Shown: positions 20,823 through 31,799 of the stretch, in pieces
Layout of the letters: each line of letters begins with the position of its first letter
Numbering within the stretch: position 1 is the first letter of the stretch
DNA from: Hyaloraphidium curvatum
Taxonomy: Eukaryota > Monoblepharomycota > Hyaloraphidiomycetes > Hyaloraphidiales > Hyaloraphidiaceae
DNA length: 64,000 nucleotides
Assembly: GCA_025558095.1 (NCBI GenBank)
Contig: JAIVFI010000006.1
Span: forward strand, 62,001-126,000
Reading direction: 5' to 3'
Notes under the pieces: generated by a model
Databases searched by the model: none
What the model was told of the DNA's origin: nothing
What the model saw: only the letters and a program-made list of their open reading frames with translations
Position numbers and translations under genes: made by a program

Positions 20823-23800
20823 TCACGGAACGTAGCAAGTGTACGTGATCGATAGGTGCTTCGTGGTGCCGAAGCACGCGTCGGGCATTTTGATCGAGTC
20901 CACCTCGCACGTGTTCCTCCCGCTGCAGTGCGCAAGGTTGTTCCGGTATTGCCAGCCGGTCGGGCTCGGCCGGCAGTCGCGCATGGGACCCCTCCGGCAC
21001 GTCTGGTCGCCCGCCGAGTTCGGGTACCGGCCGTACTGCGCGAGGGCGGGATCAGCAACGCGGACGCGCAAGGGGCGGGCAGGGACCCACCAGAACCTGG
21101 ACGATGGAGATTGCCTGTCCCGCGGGACACGCGATGGTTCCCCTGTCGCGCCCGGGCTCGGCCTGGCAGAGGTGCATCTCGGCCGGCGGCGTCGTCGAGA
21201 CCTGCTCGTACCGTTTGGGGTACCCGGCGATGAAGTTGGTGGTCTGTCTGGTGTAGACGTTGGGGAGCCGCACGGCCTCGCACGTGCCCATCATGCACAT
21301 CCCGTCGTACCCCTCGCCGACCGGGTTGGCCCAGTTGATCGCCTGGGCGGAGGCGCGTCAGCACCCGTCCCCGTCCGCACGCACGCGCGGCCGCCGCTCA
21401 CCCTGCACTTGACCGGGCCCCCGTTGTTGTTGAAGGCGACGCAAAGCTGCTCGCACATTTCGTAGCTCGACGTGTACCCGAGGTTGAAGCACGTGCCGCA
21501 CGCGCAGGTGCCCGTCCTGTCACCGGGGCCTGCGGTTCCGCGTCAGGAGCGGAGAAGGAGGCGGGGTTGCCGGGATCGGCGGGGAAACTCACCGTCAAAG
21601 ACATGTGGGAACCAGTGCAGCTCGATGCGCTGGCCGTTCCCGTCGATGGCACCAGGGTTCAGCCGTACAAACTGGTCCTTGTACTTCTTGTAGCCGCCCA
21701 TGTGCGTTTGCGGGCTGGTGATGAACAAGGATTGGTACCGCCACTTGCCGTTGCTGACCGTTTCGAGGTCGGCCGCGCGGCCCTGGCAGTTGTTGCTCCA
21801 GCCCGCGTTGCCGGGGGGCACCCAGGTGTACGCCCAGCAGACCGGATCCACCTCGCAAAGGGCGCGGCACGCCTCCTCCGATTCCTGGGAACCGTACTGC
21901 GGGCAAATGAAGGATTAACGACGGGGCACGGAAACGGCCCCGCGAGCCACCCACGTTGTAGACGCCCTTCTGCCCCTCCCACACCTTCATGTCGCTCGCC
22001 GAGGAAAGCAACTGGCCCGTCAAGGACCACCCCGGCATCAGGACCCAATTGTCGAAGCCGCTGGGCGGCGCGGGGGGGAACGCCATGGCGTAGTCGGCGG
22101 CCCACGCCTCCACCGCGCCCCGCAGCCCGGGCGGGAGGAGCCTGTGCACGGGCACGAAGCCGTCCAGGGAGGTCACGGCCCACCGCAGGGGGCTGTCGTC
22201 CACCGACCGCGCCCAGTCGGCGAACCCGGCGAGGGAGCCCGAGGCGTCGATGGCGCCCGAGACGAGCGACGACGTGCCGCCGACCGCGGTCCAGCGGCTG
22301 TTCTGGAGGTACTTTGAGCTGGACTGCTCCGAGCTGCTCGACGTTCCGGTGGTGACGCCGACGCGCGCGCTGACCCTGCCGAGGGTCACGCCGACCTCGG
22401 TCGAGATCTGCCTCGAGACGGAACTGGCGGTGCTCGCGGCCGTCGTCGCGAGCTGGAAGCTGGTCGTGAGCTTGCCGCCGAGCTCGACCTTGGTGGGGAA
22501 AACGTGGCCCCAGTTATCGAGGAGTTTCATGTACACCATGAACCCCTCGGCGTTGCTGCTGAGCCCCATGTGATTGATGCTCTCCACTTCTCTGACGAAG
22601 GCCGGGTTCACGACGAAGGGGGAGGTGCCCGAAGCCGGATCCAGCTGGAGCACAAGGCGCTTGAGCCTCCAATTGGCGACCGCGCGGGTGCTGGAGCGCG
22701 AAGAGCTCGACGAGGAGCTCTGGGACAGCGACACGCCGACGCTGGCATCCACGAAGCCGTACCCGGCGCTGACCCTGACGTCGACGAAGCCGGCCTGCGC
22801 CGCAAAGGCCTGCGACTCGCTGAAGGCGACGCTGGCGTCCGACTCCGAGGTCCGGAAGGATGCAAAGTCCGGGTCGGGGAAGTCGTCGCCGGCGCTCTTG
22901 GGGACGAGGATCGCCCTGGACTGCCCGATCGACTGCTGCGGGGTGTTCCGAGACATGACCCAACTGCGCGCGGGGCACGTCAGACCGCGGCGAGGTGGGA
23001 CGAGGCCCGCGGCACACTCACGCGTTGAGGATTGAGTTGCGTCGGAAGAGCTCCGCCCACTGGCGGGCGCACAGGTCAGCTGCCGACTCCGGGTAATCCG
23101 GGCATTCCGGCACCGGAGGCGGCGGCGGCGGAGGGGGCGGCGGAGGGGGTACCACCGGCGCCGGCGGAGGAGGGGGAGGCGGCGGCGGAGGATCAGGAGG
23201 CGGAGGCGGTGGAGGCACTGGACCGCCATTTCTCACGCACGCCCACGGATTTCTCCATGAACAAGGGGATGGAGGCGGAGGCGGCGGTGGTGGTACCGGG
23301 GCCGGTGGAGGTGGTGGAGGTGGGGGAGGCGGCGGCGGCGGATCAGGAGGCGGAGGGGGCGGGGGAGGCGGTGGAGGTGGCGGGGGCGATGGGGGCCGAC
23401 CGGGACGGGGGGCAGGAGGCGGTGGAGGTGGGGGAGGTGGGGGAGGCTGTGGAGGTGGGGGAGGTGGAGGCGGCGGAGGAGGCGGCGGCGGAGGAGGAGG
23501 CGGCGGAGGAGGCGGTGGAGGAGGAGGCGGCGGAGGTCGGGCGTTCGGATCACGTATCGGGGCCTGCATGGTGACTGCCTCGATGGCGTTGCGGCCGGCG
23601 GAAAAGGTGATGACGAAGAAACGACCGATCATGCTCTTGTCAATCGGGATGCGGTGCGTGAACCGATAGCCCCGCGTGGGGCTCCCAGCACCTTGGCATG
23701 CCATGTGTATGATCGCCGCGTCGGGCGACGGCATGTTCGCATCCGTGGTCCAGATGGGTCTCGGGTCCACCATGCCGACAAGGGCGGCCTTGGTGCCGTA

Positions 23801-26639
23801 CGTGACCTTGACCAGCCCCGGAGTTGGCCCGTTGGTGCAGGCCCAGCCCCTGACGTAAAGCTCGGAGCCGTCCTGGGTCACCTCGTCGATAACGCCGCGC
23901 GGCTGCCTGTTTTCCAAGCTCTTGATGACCACGGATCCCTGGCCACCGTGACCGCCGGCCTTGAGCAGCGCCCGCTTGCCCGTCTGCATGGCCGACACCA
24001 CCGACTCGCGCGGATCCAGGGCGTACACGAAGAGCTCCACCTCATTCTTGCCGGCGTCCGAAAAGAGCTTCGACACCGTGTCTGACGGCAGCTGCGCCGA
24101 GAACCACGCCGAGACGGCCGAGTTGCCGCACAGCTTGTGGATCTCGGCCTCGGCCTTTGCGTCCGGGTTCCTCGTCGACGTCACGGCGTTGGCGAGGAAG
24201 GCCGTTGCCTGCGCCGACGCCTGCACCCAGACCGTCACGGCGCTCGAGGATCCCGTCAGGCACGCCCAGCCGTCCACGCGCCCCGCGGCGTCGTCGACCA
24301 GGGTCCCCGTGATGGCGCCCACCAGCTTGGCGGGCGCCTGCTCGATCTGAATCCGCTGGACGACGTCCTTCGGCTTCTGCACGGGCGGCGGGCTCGTGCT
24401 GCAACGGTACCAGATGCGCAGATAGGGCTTGCCGAGATCGCACTCGGGCGGCTCGCCCGGAGACGCGGCCTGCGCGGGGTTGAGCGTGACGGCGCAGTGG
24501 ACCTTGCCCTGGCACTGGGCCTGCACCGCCGGCAGAGCCGAGTTGTCCCTCCCGCACACGGGCTCCGAGGTCCCTTCCCCCGCACCTTTGCCGGGGCACA
24601 GTTCGGCCGATCCCGGGTGCCGCCCCAGCGTCGCTCGGTCGATGGCCAGGCTCGTCCCGGGGCACTCGAGCTTGATGTCGAAGCTCCCCTTGCGGTTCGG
24701 GCACAGCGTGGCCACCCTCGCCGTGCTGGGATTGTTGCCCACGCGGGACCTGCACGTGTAGGCCACTTCGAGGTATCCTTTCATGCCCGCGCAGCTGCGC
24801 GTCGAGGGAACGAGCTCGCGTACGCCGGCTTTGCATGTCTTGAGCCCGTGGCACGCGCCCCGCACCCGCGTGAGGACGGTCGCGGCCTCGTCGGCGCCGA
24901 TGGAGCACTGCGGTACGTTGGCGACGGGGAGGCGGCGGAAAGTTGCGAGGGCGGAAAAGTCGGCGGGAGGCGCCTCTTGCTCCTGCTCTTCCTCTTGCTC
25001 TTCCTCCCCGTCCCCTGAGCCATCTTCGTCCCCGCCGTTCTCGTCCGTTTCCTCATCCTCGTCGGCTGCTTCCTCGTCCGAGGCCTCTTCTTCCGAGGCC
25101 TCTTCTTCCGAGGCCTCTTCTTCCGAGGCCTCTTCTTCCGAGGCTTCATCATCCCCTTCTGCAAAGGCATGCCTTCCATGAGCAAACGAACCCGAACGTT
25201 CGCGACCACGCACCTTCGTCAGTCGTTTCTTCCTCCTCGCCAACCTCTTCCTCCACCTCTTCCTCCTCATCCTCGCTGTCCTCGGGTGGGGGAGGCCTGC
25301 CCTTGACCGTCTTCTTGACGCTCTTGGTCTTGCGCCTCACGAGCCTCTTCATCTCCATCCGCCGTGGCATCATGTGCCTCGGCATTATGCGCCTCGGCAT
25401 TATGCGCCTCGGCATCAACCGCCTCGCCCGGATCGCCCTCCTCCGCTCCTCCACCTCGGCCGCATCGCACTTGTCGCTGTACTTGCCCGTCCCGTAGACG
25501 ATCGACGCGATCTCCATGAACCCGTCGTCCTCGCACCCGATGGAGAGGTACCCGTTGTCGGAGCAGGTGATGGAGGTGTAGAACCTGACGTCCGGCATGC
25601 CCCTGACGCCTTTGGGGGTCGGCATCGGCGCGATGAGGGAGGGCAGCAGCTCGGCGCCGTGCCCCTCTCCGGCGTCGTCGTCGCCCTCGGATCCCGAATC
25701 GCCGCCTTTGCCCTCCCCGCCCTCGTCGCCACCCGTGTCCCCGTCATCGCCTCCGTCTTCCTCGGCTCCGCCTTCCTCGCCTCCGGCTTCCCCGCCTTGG
25801 CCTTTCTCGCCTCCGCCTTCCTCGCCGCCGGCTTCTCCATCCCCCCCTTCGTCATCCCCGCCTTCGTCATCCCCGCCGCCCTCGTCGCCCCCCAGCGGAT
25901 GGAAATCAGGCACCGGTTCAGGCGGCGGCGGTGGCGGTGGGATGAGCACCCCCGAAGTGCCGCCCATGGGCATGGTGGGGAACGTGGTCCCGGTCCCGCC
26001 GCCGACCAATATGGGGCCGCCGGTCCCCATCGGACCGCCGGGGAACATCTGGCCACCGGGCTGCTGGGAGCCGCCGGGCGTCTGGCCGGATTGCTTGTCG
26101 GGAATCTTGTTGTCCTTCTTGGGGTCGACGGTGTTGGTCTTCTTCGTGTCCGTGGGGTCCTTCTGCATGTGCTTTGGCGGCGGGGGTGGTGGGGGAGCCT
26201 GCTTCGGCGGAGGCGGGGGAGGCGGAGCCTGCTTGGGCGGAGGCGGGGGAGGAGGGGGAGCCTGCTTCGGAGGTGGGGGAGGTGGGGGCCTCGGGGCCGG
26301 AGGTGGAGGTGGAGGAGGTGGAGGAGGAGGGGGGGGAGGCCTCGGAGGCGGGGGTGGGGGCGGGGGTGGTCGGGGCGGGGGTGGCGGAGGTGGGGGTGGC
26401 CGAGGGGGCGGCGGCGGGGGCGGCCTGGGCGGCGGCCTCGGTGGAGGTGGCGGGGGCGGCCGTGCGCCGCCGGGCTTCCCACCGCCTCGACGGCGGCCGA
26501 GGCGGTTCTCCGCTCCCGACGCGTTGCCCGCGGCCATCCGCCGATCGGGCGCGTCCGCTACCGCGAGCCGCGCCAGGGCGGTAATCGCGATGACGAACAA
26601 CGCCGCGAGCAGCCATGCGGCCCGCGTCCGGGCCGCCAT
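20823..26639 (-). CDS. Giant secreted SUEL-lectin / MACPF (perforin-like) protein, paralogue B
   Basis: Tandem paralogue of the gene at 14752-20057 with the same seven-exon layout and 1,822 residues. Introns: 25159-25213, 22964-23021, 21897-21954, 21530-21592, 21343-21401 and 21036-21090. The start ATG (26637-26639) opens a signal peptide (AAWLLAALFVIAITALARL). Domain order is the same: polyproline linker, split SUEL (TCSDNGYLSIGC, then SIGADEAATVL), second SUEL, two GWAC modules, polyproline, MACPF (WGHVFPTKVELGG), PAN/apple-like (EEACRALCEVDPVCWAY), CACGTCF module and C-terminal SUEL ending TCYVP. It is longer mainly because the second polyproline linker (about 23100-23550) has expanded and the acidic insert carries EEASE repeats. 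The last four exons of A and B have identical lengths (304, 128, 252, 213 nt). A secreted, glycan-targeted pore-former is the best inference. Confidence 0.85.
23100..23550 (-). repeat. Polyproline-encoding low-complexity tract in gene B
   Basis: About 450 bp of GGC/GGA/GGT-type triplets (plus strand) encode long Pro runs with rare interruptions. The matching tract in A (about 17030-17175) is about three times shorter, so the linker has expanded or contracted since duplication. Confidence 0.9.
25080..25139 (-). repeat. 15-bp tandem repeat x4 in gene B acidic insert
   Basis: Four perfect GAGGCCTCTTCTTCC units (plus strand) plus a partial fifth encode repeated EEASE pentapeptides. Gene A has a non-repetitive acidic run at this place. 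Confidence 0.9.
25364..25424 (-). repeat. 15-bp tandem repeat x4 in gene B basic insert
   Basis: Units based on CGGCATTATGCGCCT (plus strand) encode RRIMP pentapeptides in the basic segment that splits the first SUEL domain. Gene A carries only one or two equivalents (RRMMPRRME). Confidence 0.85.
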
Positions 26640-27174
26640 CGCGTCCAATCTCGTGGCCGTTCTCTTCGGTGCTGGACCCGTCGATGCCTCGCTGCCTTAC
26701 CTGACCCGGTGGCTGGTGCGTGGGCTGTCCAGATGTCACGGCGATCGGGGAAAAGATTGGCTTCAGGTAAGCCAAAAAACGCAACACTGCATCGGAAAGG
26801 CTCAAGCGTACACCATCTCCGAGTTTTGCCTGCGGATAAGTGGGGAACGCGCGTCCAGACAAAGGCGGAGCAGCAGCCCACCATCGATCCACCCACCAAA
26901 CCGTCTGGAACACCGTCTCTCGCCCCTTCGCCGAAGCCAAGGCAACGATTCCCACTAGCTTTCCCCGCCCGCCCGCCCGTACGGGCTCCGCCCTCGCCTT
27001 GGCCAGCGCCGCTTCCTCCTGCTTCGCGGTCCCGACCTTGCCACGGCGCATGAGAGCCTCGAAGGCGTCAATTGCCGGGCCGGCATCGGGATCGTGGGAG
27101 AGGGCTTCGCTCCTGAACATCCACATCGGCTCCCTGCAGAAGGGCACACCTGTCACTAATCCACCCGCGAGCGA
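26640..27174. other. Upstream region of paralogue B
   Basis: Promoter region of B and 3' flank of the AT-hook/chromo-like gene. No coding signal beyond shadow frames; contains the conserved block at 26808-26866. Confidence 0.45.
26808..26866 (-). promoter_or_regulatory. Upstream block conserved between the two lectin/MACPF paralogues (copy B)
   Basis: On the plus strand it starts GTACACCATCTCCGAG and ends GTCCAGACAAAGGC. It matches 20225-20282 at the same distance from the start codon, suggesting selection on a promoter or leader element or a young duplication. Confidence 0.55.
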
Positions 27175-28500
27175 TTACGTCTGCGCAACCGCAACCCACC
27201 ACTCGTGCACCACGAGATACTCGCCCCCCTCCCACCTTCCAGATACGAAGCACGAGAACTTCCAGAGGCCCATCGACTTGCCCAGCAGGATCTCGCCGTG
27301 CTCCCGGAGGCCCGCGGGCACAGGCTCCCACGTGTTACGCCAGGAGACGGTGAACAGGCCGTCCTCGTCCTCGGATAGTATCTCGGCCACCTGCAGAAGC
27401 AAACACATCAGGCGATTCCCCCTCAGCTCCGAAAGAACCGGCAAGCAGACGAACCTTTGTGTTGCCCCCGGCCACGGCCTCCTCCTCCTGCCTTTTGACG
27501 TGTGGCCCCCGCGCCGCGCCGTCTTCGCCATCCTGCTCGCGATCCTGGAACTTCTGCACCTTGGTGTAGGCCGACGGGTCGATGGCCAGCAGCTCCGCCA
27601 TCCCGTGCGTGGAATCCGCCCTGGCGACCAGGTCAGCCCGGCCGGATCAACCCCGCGGACCCGGGAAAGCACACCATTCGACCTCGTGGTGGAACACTTT
27701 CCACTCCCCAACTTTGATCCACGACCTCCGACGATCCGTGCGAGCTTCAGGGGGTTTCTGGCTTTGCGGCGGGGTGCGGGCCGCGGGGTCGGGGAGGCGA
27801 GCGGGTGCTTCGGCTTCGGCGGGGGCTGCTGGGACCTGCTGCGGGATTTGGGCGGAGCCGGAGTCGGGCTCCGAAGGGGCAGCTTGACCACGAGGCTCGA
27901 GGCGCGGTCGAGGGGTTTGCGCGGCGCACGATCGGGGGCGTCGCTGGCGCGGCGGGGCCGCTTGGTCTCCCTCTCTTCCTCGAGGGCGTCCAGGAGGAGC
28001 TTCTTGACCTTGCCCGACGGTTCCGCGGGGAGCTCGAGGGGCGTTTCCTCGGGGATCGGCCCGCGTGCGCGGCCGTCGAACGACACCCGGCGTGCATCGT
28101 GAGCAAGCGCGAGCTCGTGCGGTAGATGGCCCTCCTCCTCGTCCTCTCCGGATTCCGACGCCGTCGACTTGGCAATCGGCGAGAGCAGCCCCGCGTCTTC
28201 GGGCTCAGGCGCTGCCGCGGGCACCTGCCCAGCCGGCGGCTTCTTGCCTTCTCGACCTCCCTCCGCCACCGGGGCCGGGGTCTTCCGCGGCCTGCCCCTC
28301 TTCTTCTTCTCGATCACGATCTCGGACTCCTGCACCGCCGCGCCCACCTGCTTGCCGCCGCCGCGGAGCCACTCCGCCTTGGCCGCCGCGATGCGGAACA
28401 TCGCCGCGCGCTCGGCGGGCGCGAGGTGGCCCAGCGAGCCGTCCATGGCGGCCGGTGCAAAGACCGCCGTGTCGATGCCGTCAAAGAGGCTGGCGGACAT
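27175..28500 (-). CDS. AT-hook protein with C-terminal chromo-like domain
   Basis: Likely nuclear DNA/chromatin-binding protein; about 394 residues in three exons (28500-27698, 27620-27455, 27390-27175). Intron 27391-27454 is well supported and joins GGNTK to VAEILSEDEDG. The first intron (27621-27697, donor GTGTTC) keeps frame but other donors nearby are possible; another frame there reads VGEWKVFHHEVEW, so the border is unsure. An AT-hook core, KKRGRPRKT, sits at about residues 66-74, followed by Pro/Ser/Glu-rich and basic disordered sequence (KKLLLDALEEERETKRPRR). The C-terminal exon, VAEILSEDEDGLFTVSW then TWEPVPAGL, has the layout of a chromodomain (hydrophobic-Trp strand and TWEP motif), the fold that reads methylated histone tails. 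Call is moderate. Confidence 0.6.
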   Translation of the reverse strand: MSASLFDGIDTAVFAPAAMDGSLGHLAPAERAAMFRIAAAKAEWLRGGGKQVGAAVQESEIVIEKKKRGRPRKTPAPVAEGGREGKKPPAGQVPAAAPEPEDAGLLSPIAKSTASESGEDEEEGHLPHELALAHDARRVSFDGRARGPIPEETPLELPAEPSGKVKKLLLDALEEERETKRPRRASDAPDRAPRKPLDRASSLVVKLPLRSPTPAPPKSRSRSQQPPPKPKHPLASPTPRPAPRRKARNPLKLARIVGGRGSKLGSGKCSTTRSNGVLSRVRGVDPAGLTWSPGRIPRTGWRSCWPSTRRPTPRCRSSRIASRMAKTARRGGHTSKGRRRRPWPGATQRFVCLPVLSELRGNRLMCLLLQVAEILSEDEDGLFTVSWRNTWEPVPAGLREHGEILLGKSMGLWKFSCFVSGRWEGGEYLVVHEWWVAVAQT

Positions 28501-28673
28501 CTCTCCAATGGGGCTGGGGGAACGGTTCGGCGAGGGATGCGTCACCGATCGGGGCAGCGAGATCGGGCCGGCGCGCCGAATGCCACTATGCCACTCCACA
28601 ACAGTGAATGATGGCAAACAAGCATGTCGGCTTCAGGAACGCCGCATGGAGAACCGCAGTCGATCATGGGCCG

Positions 28674-29799
28674 CTACATTCTGGCCTTCGCGCCGCCGTC
28701 CCCGGAGTCCGGCAAACGGAACCTATACGCCTCCCTACGGGCAAAATCCTCAACGCTGGTGGGCTCCCGCCCGCAGATTTCCCTGATGACCTCGGGCCAC
28801 ACGGCCGGCGGTCGGCCCCTTGTGGTCCCCGATGAGGATGCGCGGGCCATTGCAGCCTAGGCGGGCGCGAATCAGCGTCGGCGCAAAGAAAACGATGGGC
28901 TGATCGCTACCTGCGTTGTCCGGATCATGTCTGCGATGCAGGCCATGTACGCGAGCTTGCCGAAATCGTTGGGCGTGTCCTCCTTGCAACGGGCAAGGAA
29001 CCCGTCCGGGTCCACGAGCTCGTACCCGATTGGCCTGCCCGCGACCTTGGAGAGGATCCCGCACACCTCATCGATGGCCAGGGGCTCCGCGGCAAGCCGG
29101 TACGTCTTGCCGCCGTGCCGGTCGGGGTCCAGGAGGCACCGCGCGGCGACCTCGCCGATGTCCTCCGAGTCGATCCAGGGGGAGACGCCGTAGGGAGGGA
29201 AGAGGGATGTAACGGTGCCGGAGCGGGGGTCGAAGAAGGGGAAGCCGGCGTAGGTTTGCAGGTTCGAGGTGAAGAAGCCAGGGTGAAGCAGCGTGCACGT
29301 CCGTCCTCCGGACGGACCAAACGCGTGCTCCAGGTGCTCTTCCACGAGCCTGTGCCACACCACGTGCTTGTACCGGCCAAGGGCACCGGTGCGGTCAGCG
29401 CCCAGGTGCACGACGTGCGTGACGCCCGCAGCCACGGCGGCGTCCGAGAGCAGCACCGTCTGCGACAGCATGTCGGAGGTATAGCCCGTGGCAATAAAGA
29501 TTGCGTCGATGCCTGTCGCGATTCGAGAGCACGGTCAGGACGCTCCTGTGGGAGACACCTTGCCCACGCGCCCCACCCTCCAAAGCCGCCTGGAACCCCT
29601 TCGGCTCGTCAAAGTCCAAAACGCGCGCTTCGGTCGCCAGCTTCGCCGCCTTCTCGGGTGACCGCGCCGACGCGACCACGCGGACGGGCCGCCCGCGGAC
29701 CATCGCGCCCGCCGCGACGAGCCACTCGAGGTGCCGCAGGCACGCCGAGGGCACCGTGCCGGTCGCGGCAGTCACGAGGATCGTGTAGGGCCGCGACAT
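28674..29799 (-). CDS. NmrA-like NAD(P)-binding Rossmann reductase/sensor
   Basis: Atypical short-chain dehydrogenase family protein of 335 residues in three exons (29799-29577, 29512-28911, 28856-28674). Intron 29513-29576 joins LEG to IDAIFIATGYTSDML; intron 28857-28910 joins IRTTQ to the last exon. The N-terminus YTILVTAATGTVPSACLRHL is a dinucleotide-binding motif in which the usual third Gly is replaced by Pro. VRVVASARSPEKAAKL, GVTHVVHLGA and LHPGFFTSNL are typical NmrA/HSCARG blocks, and the C-terminal TSVEDFARRE matches the common ending of these proteins. Family members are redox sensors or reductases; the role here is unknown. It is divergent from the BTB gene with only 186 bp between start codons. 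Confidence 0.8.
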
Positions 29800-29985
29800 C
29801 GCTCGGTTCGTCCTGCGATGAGCTGTTGATGCTTGTCAGTCAGCTCCCGCAATCGGACGCGGCGTCGTGCGTCCCACTCTGACTTGGAAGACACGCACTA
29901 CCGGTCGGAACCGGTGCCATGTTCTCGACCGGCGCCCGCAAAGGACTCGTAGGTCTTCCCGTCGCCCTCGGTGCGCCTCGTCCTG

Positions 29986-31494
29986 ATGCCGTCCCCTTCG
30001 CTTCGCCAGCTCGACCGGCTCCAGCAGCAGTTCCTCGAGGGACAGCTGACCGACGTCGTCGTGCGCGTCCGCGTGGGTGAAAAGGCTGTTTCGGGCGCGT
30101 CGAACTGCGATGCCACGGCGGACGTCGCAGAAGAGGGCGGCCCGGAGTCGGAGCGGCCCGACGCGTTCGTGGATATCAGGGCCCACACGAACGTGCTCTG
30201 CGCCCGCTCGGACTACTTTGCAAAGTGCCTCTCGGGCGATTGGGTCGAAGCCGAGCGGCGGCGCGTGGAGCTGGCGCTGCCGGACGAGCAGGCGCTGGAA
30301 GACCTGAAGCTCCTGTTCAAGCTTTCCTATTCGGACTCGTTCGTGCGCGACGGGGGGAAGCTGCTTCCGCTCGACGTGCGACTGCGGCTCGCGGAGCGCG
30401 CCGATGCGCTCGAATTCGTGGACGCCGTCGAGAATATCGTGGTGTCGCTGCCCGAGGGACTGGACTTCGACGCCGCGGTCAAGTGCGTTTCGGAGCTGCC
30501 GGCGTTCCTCGAGGAACATCCCCTGCTGCCGGGCACCAAGCTTCGGATCGTCCCCCTGCTTGCCAAGGGCATCGAGGAGCGGGCCGGGCGGGGGATCGCG
30601 ACGGACGCGGCCGTGGTGGCCCTGGCAAAGTGCCTCGGCCCCGTGTGCGGCATGTTCGTGTCCGGCCTGGCCCTCGTCGAGGGCACGCTCGCCTTGCGGA
30701 AGGAGGTCAAGGACCTATCACCCGCCATCTTCAAGCGCGTGCTCGGGAGCGATGCGCTGCAGCTGCAGCTCGAGAACGAGGCGTACCACCTCCTCGTCGC
30801 GTGGCTCCACCAATCGCCGCACGTCCCGAGCAGGGAGCAGAGGGCGGCGCTTTTCAGGGACCTGCTGCCGAAGATCCGCTTCAACCATGTCGCGTTGGAC
30901 TTCCTCGGCAACGCCGTGGCCTTCTGCCCGCTGATGCAGGCGTCCGGCATGCTGCCCTCCGTGATCCGCGCGGCCGGCGCGCGGAAGGGCGCGTCGATGT
31001 CGGTCGTTAATGCCGCGAACGTTGCGCAAGGCCCGCGAGACCGCGGAGTCGCTCCGTCGGAGGCTTGCTGGTATGCCACCGCCGCCTTCACCTTGGCGGA
31101 GATCGCGGGCCTCGCTCCTGGCTTCGTAGGAAGCAGCGCCGTCTCGAAATGGTCCACGCTCGTGGGCGGGTACCCGACGGCCTTGGTGGCGCAGCATTCG
31201 GGCGACGGGTCGGACACCCCGGGTTCGGGCTCCCTGGGGATCTTTCTCCAGGTCTCTTTGCCGCCGGCCGGCGTCGCCATCGACGGCAGCGCGGAGGCCG
31301 GCATTGCACTCAAGGCGGAGTTCAACCTGCCGGCCGTCGCCGAAAAGTCCTTCTCGGCCTTTCTTTCTGGCAAGTGTTGGGGCTGGAAGGATATGTTCTC
31401 CAAACCTTGGTTTGAGGTCGTGAAGCAGGACAGTCCGTTCTTTCCCGGGGGCTGGATGACCGTCAGGGCGAAGGTCAGGCTGGCGTTGGAGTGA
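29986..31494 (+). CDS. BTB/POZ-BACK protein with C-terminal beta domain
   Basis: Intronless, 502 residues. The ATG at 29986 is preferred; upstream in-frame starts are not ATG. Residues about 1-130 form a BTB fold (LTDVVVRVRV, IRAHTNVLCARSDYFAKCLSGDW, LALPDEQALEDLKLLFKLSYSD), followed by a helical BACK-like region (VSELPAFLEEHPLLP, YHLLVAWLHQSPHV). The C-terminus (CWGWKDMFSKPWFEVVKQD, then WMTVRAKVRL) is a beta-sandwich-like segment seen in many chytrid and oomycete BTB proteins, related in feel to MATH/TRAF domains. Such proteins usually present substrates to cullin-3 ubiquitin ligases. That role is inferred. Confidence 0.85.
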   Translation: MPSPSLRQLDRLQQQFLEGQLTDVVVRVRVGEKAVSGASNCDATADVAEEGGPESERPDAFVDIRAHTNVLCARSDYFAKCLSGDWVEAERRRVELALPDEQALEDLKLLFKLSYSDSFVRDGGKLLPLDVRLRLAERADALEFVDAVENIVVSLPEGLDFDAAVKCVSELPAFLEEHPLLPGTKLRIVPLLAKGIEERAGRGIATDAAVVALAKCLGPVCGMFVSGLALVEGTLALRKEVKDLSPAIFKRVLGSDALQLQLENEAYHLLVAWLHQSPHVPSREQRAALFRDLLPKIRFNHVALDFLGNAVAFCPLMQASGMLPSVIRAAGARKGASMSVVNAANVAQGPRDRGVAPSEACWYATAAFTLAEIAGLAPGFVGSSAVSKWSTLVGGYPTALVAQHSGDGSDTPGSGSLGIFLQVSLPPAGVAIDGSAEAGIALKAEFNLPAVAEKSFSAFLSGKCWGWKDMFSKPWFEVVKQDSPFFPGGWMTVRAKVRLALE

Positions 31495-31799
31495 GGCAGG
31501 GAGATGGTTCTGGGTGACTGGTGTGAATGCGAGAGCTTCCGACCATTCATTCCACTCATTTTCATTTATTGAACTACATCCAATCTTCAAGCATCATATT
31601 CCTCCATGCTCACCGTGCTCCTTTGACGTGAAAAGCAGTGGTTTCCGGTGACCGAGAAGATGATCCGCGCCCTCCTTCTTTCTTCAATGCAGCGGCAATA
31701 GAGATCACTGGGTTCCGAAGAAGCACCACAGATTGCATTACTTGTGAGATTCTGTCAAGGGGTTCGGGATGGTTTCCAAAGTCCGTCCCTCGATTGAAG
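31495..31799. other. Intergenic, no gene seen
   Basis: AT-richer than its surroundings. A start codon at 31652 with a short hydrophobic run could be the remnant 5' end of the decayed lectin gene downstream, but it soon meets a stop. Confidence 0.35.

Noticed and set aside
25374..27053. 559-residue open frame on the plus strand opposite gene B
   Set aside because: Same reason: a GC-skew shadow of the Pro-rich exon, with no conserved motif and no match in the other paralogue's antisense.
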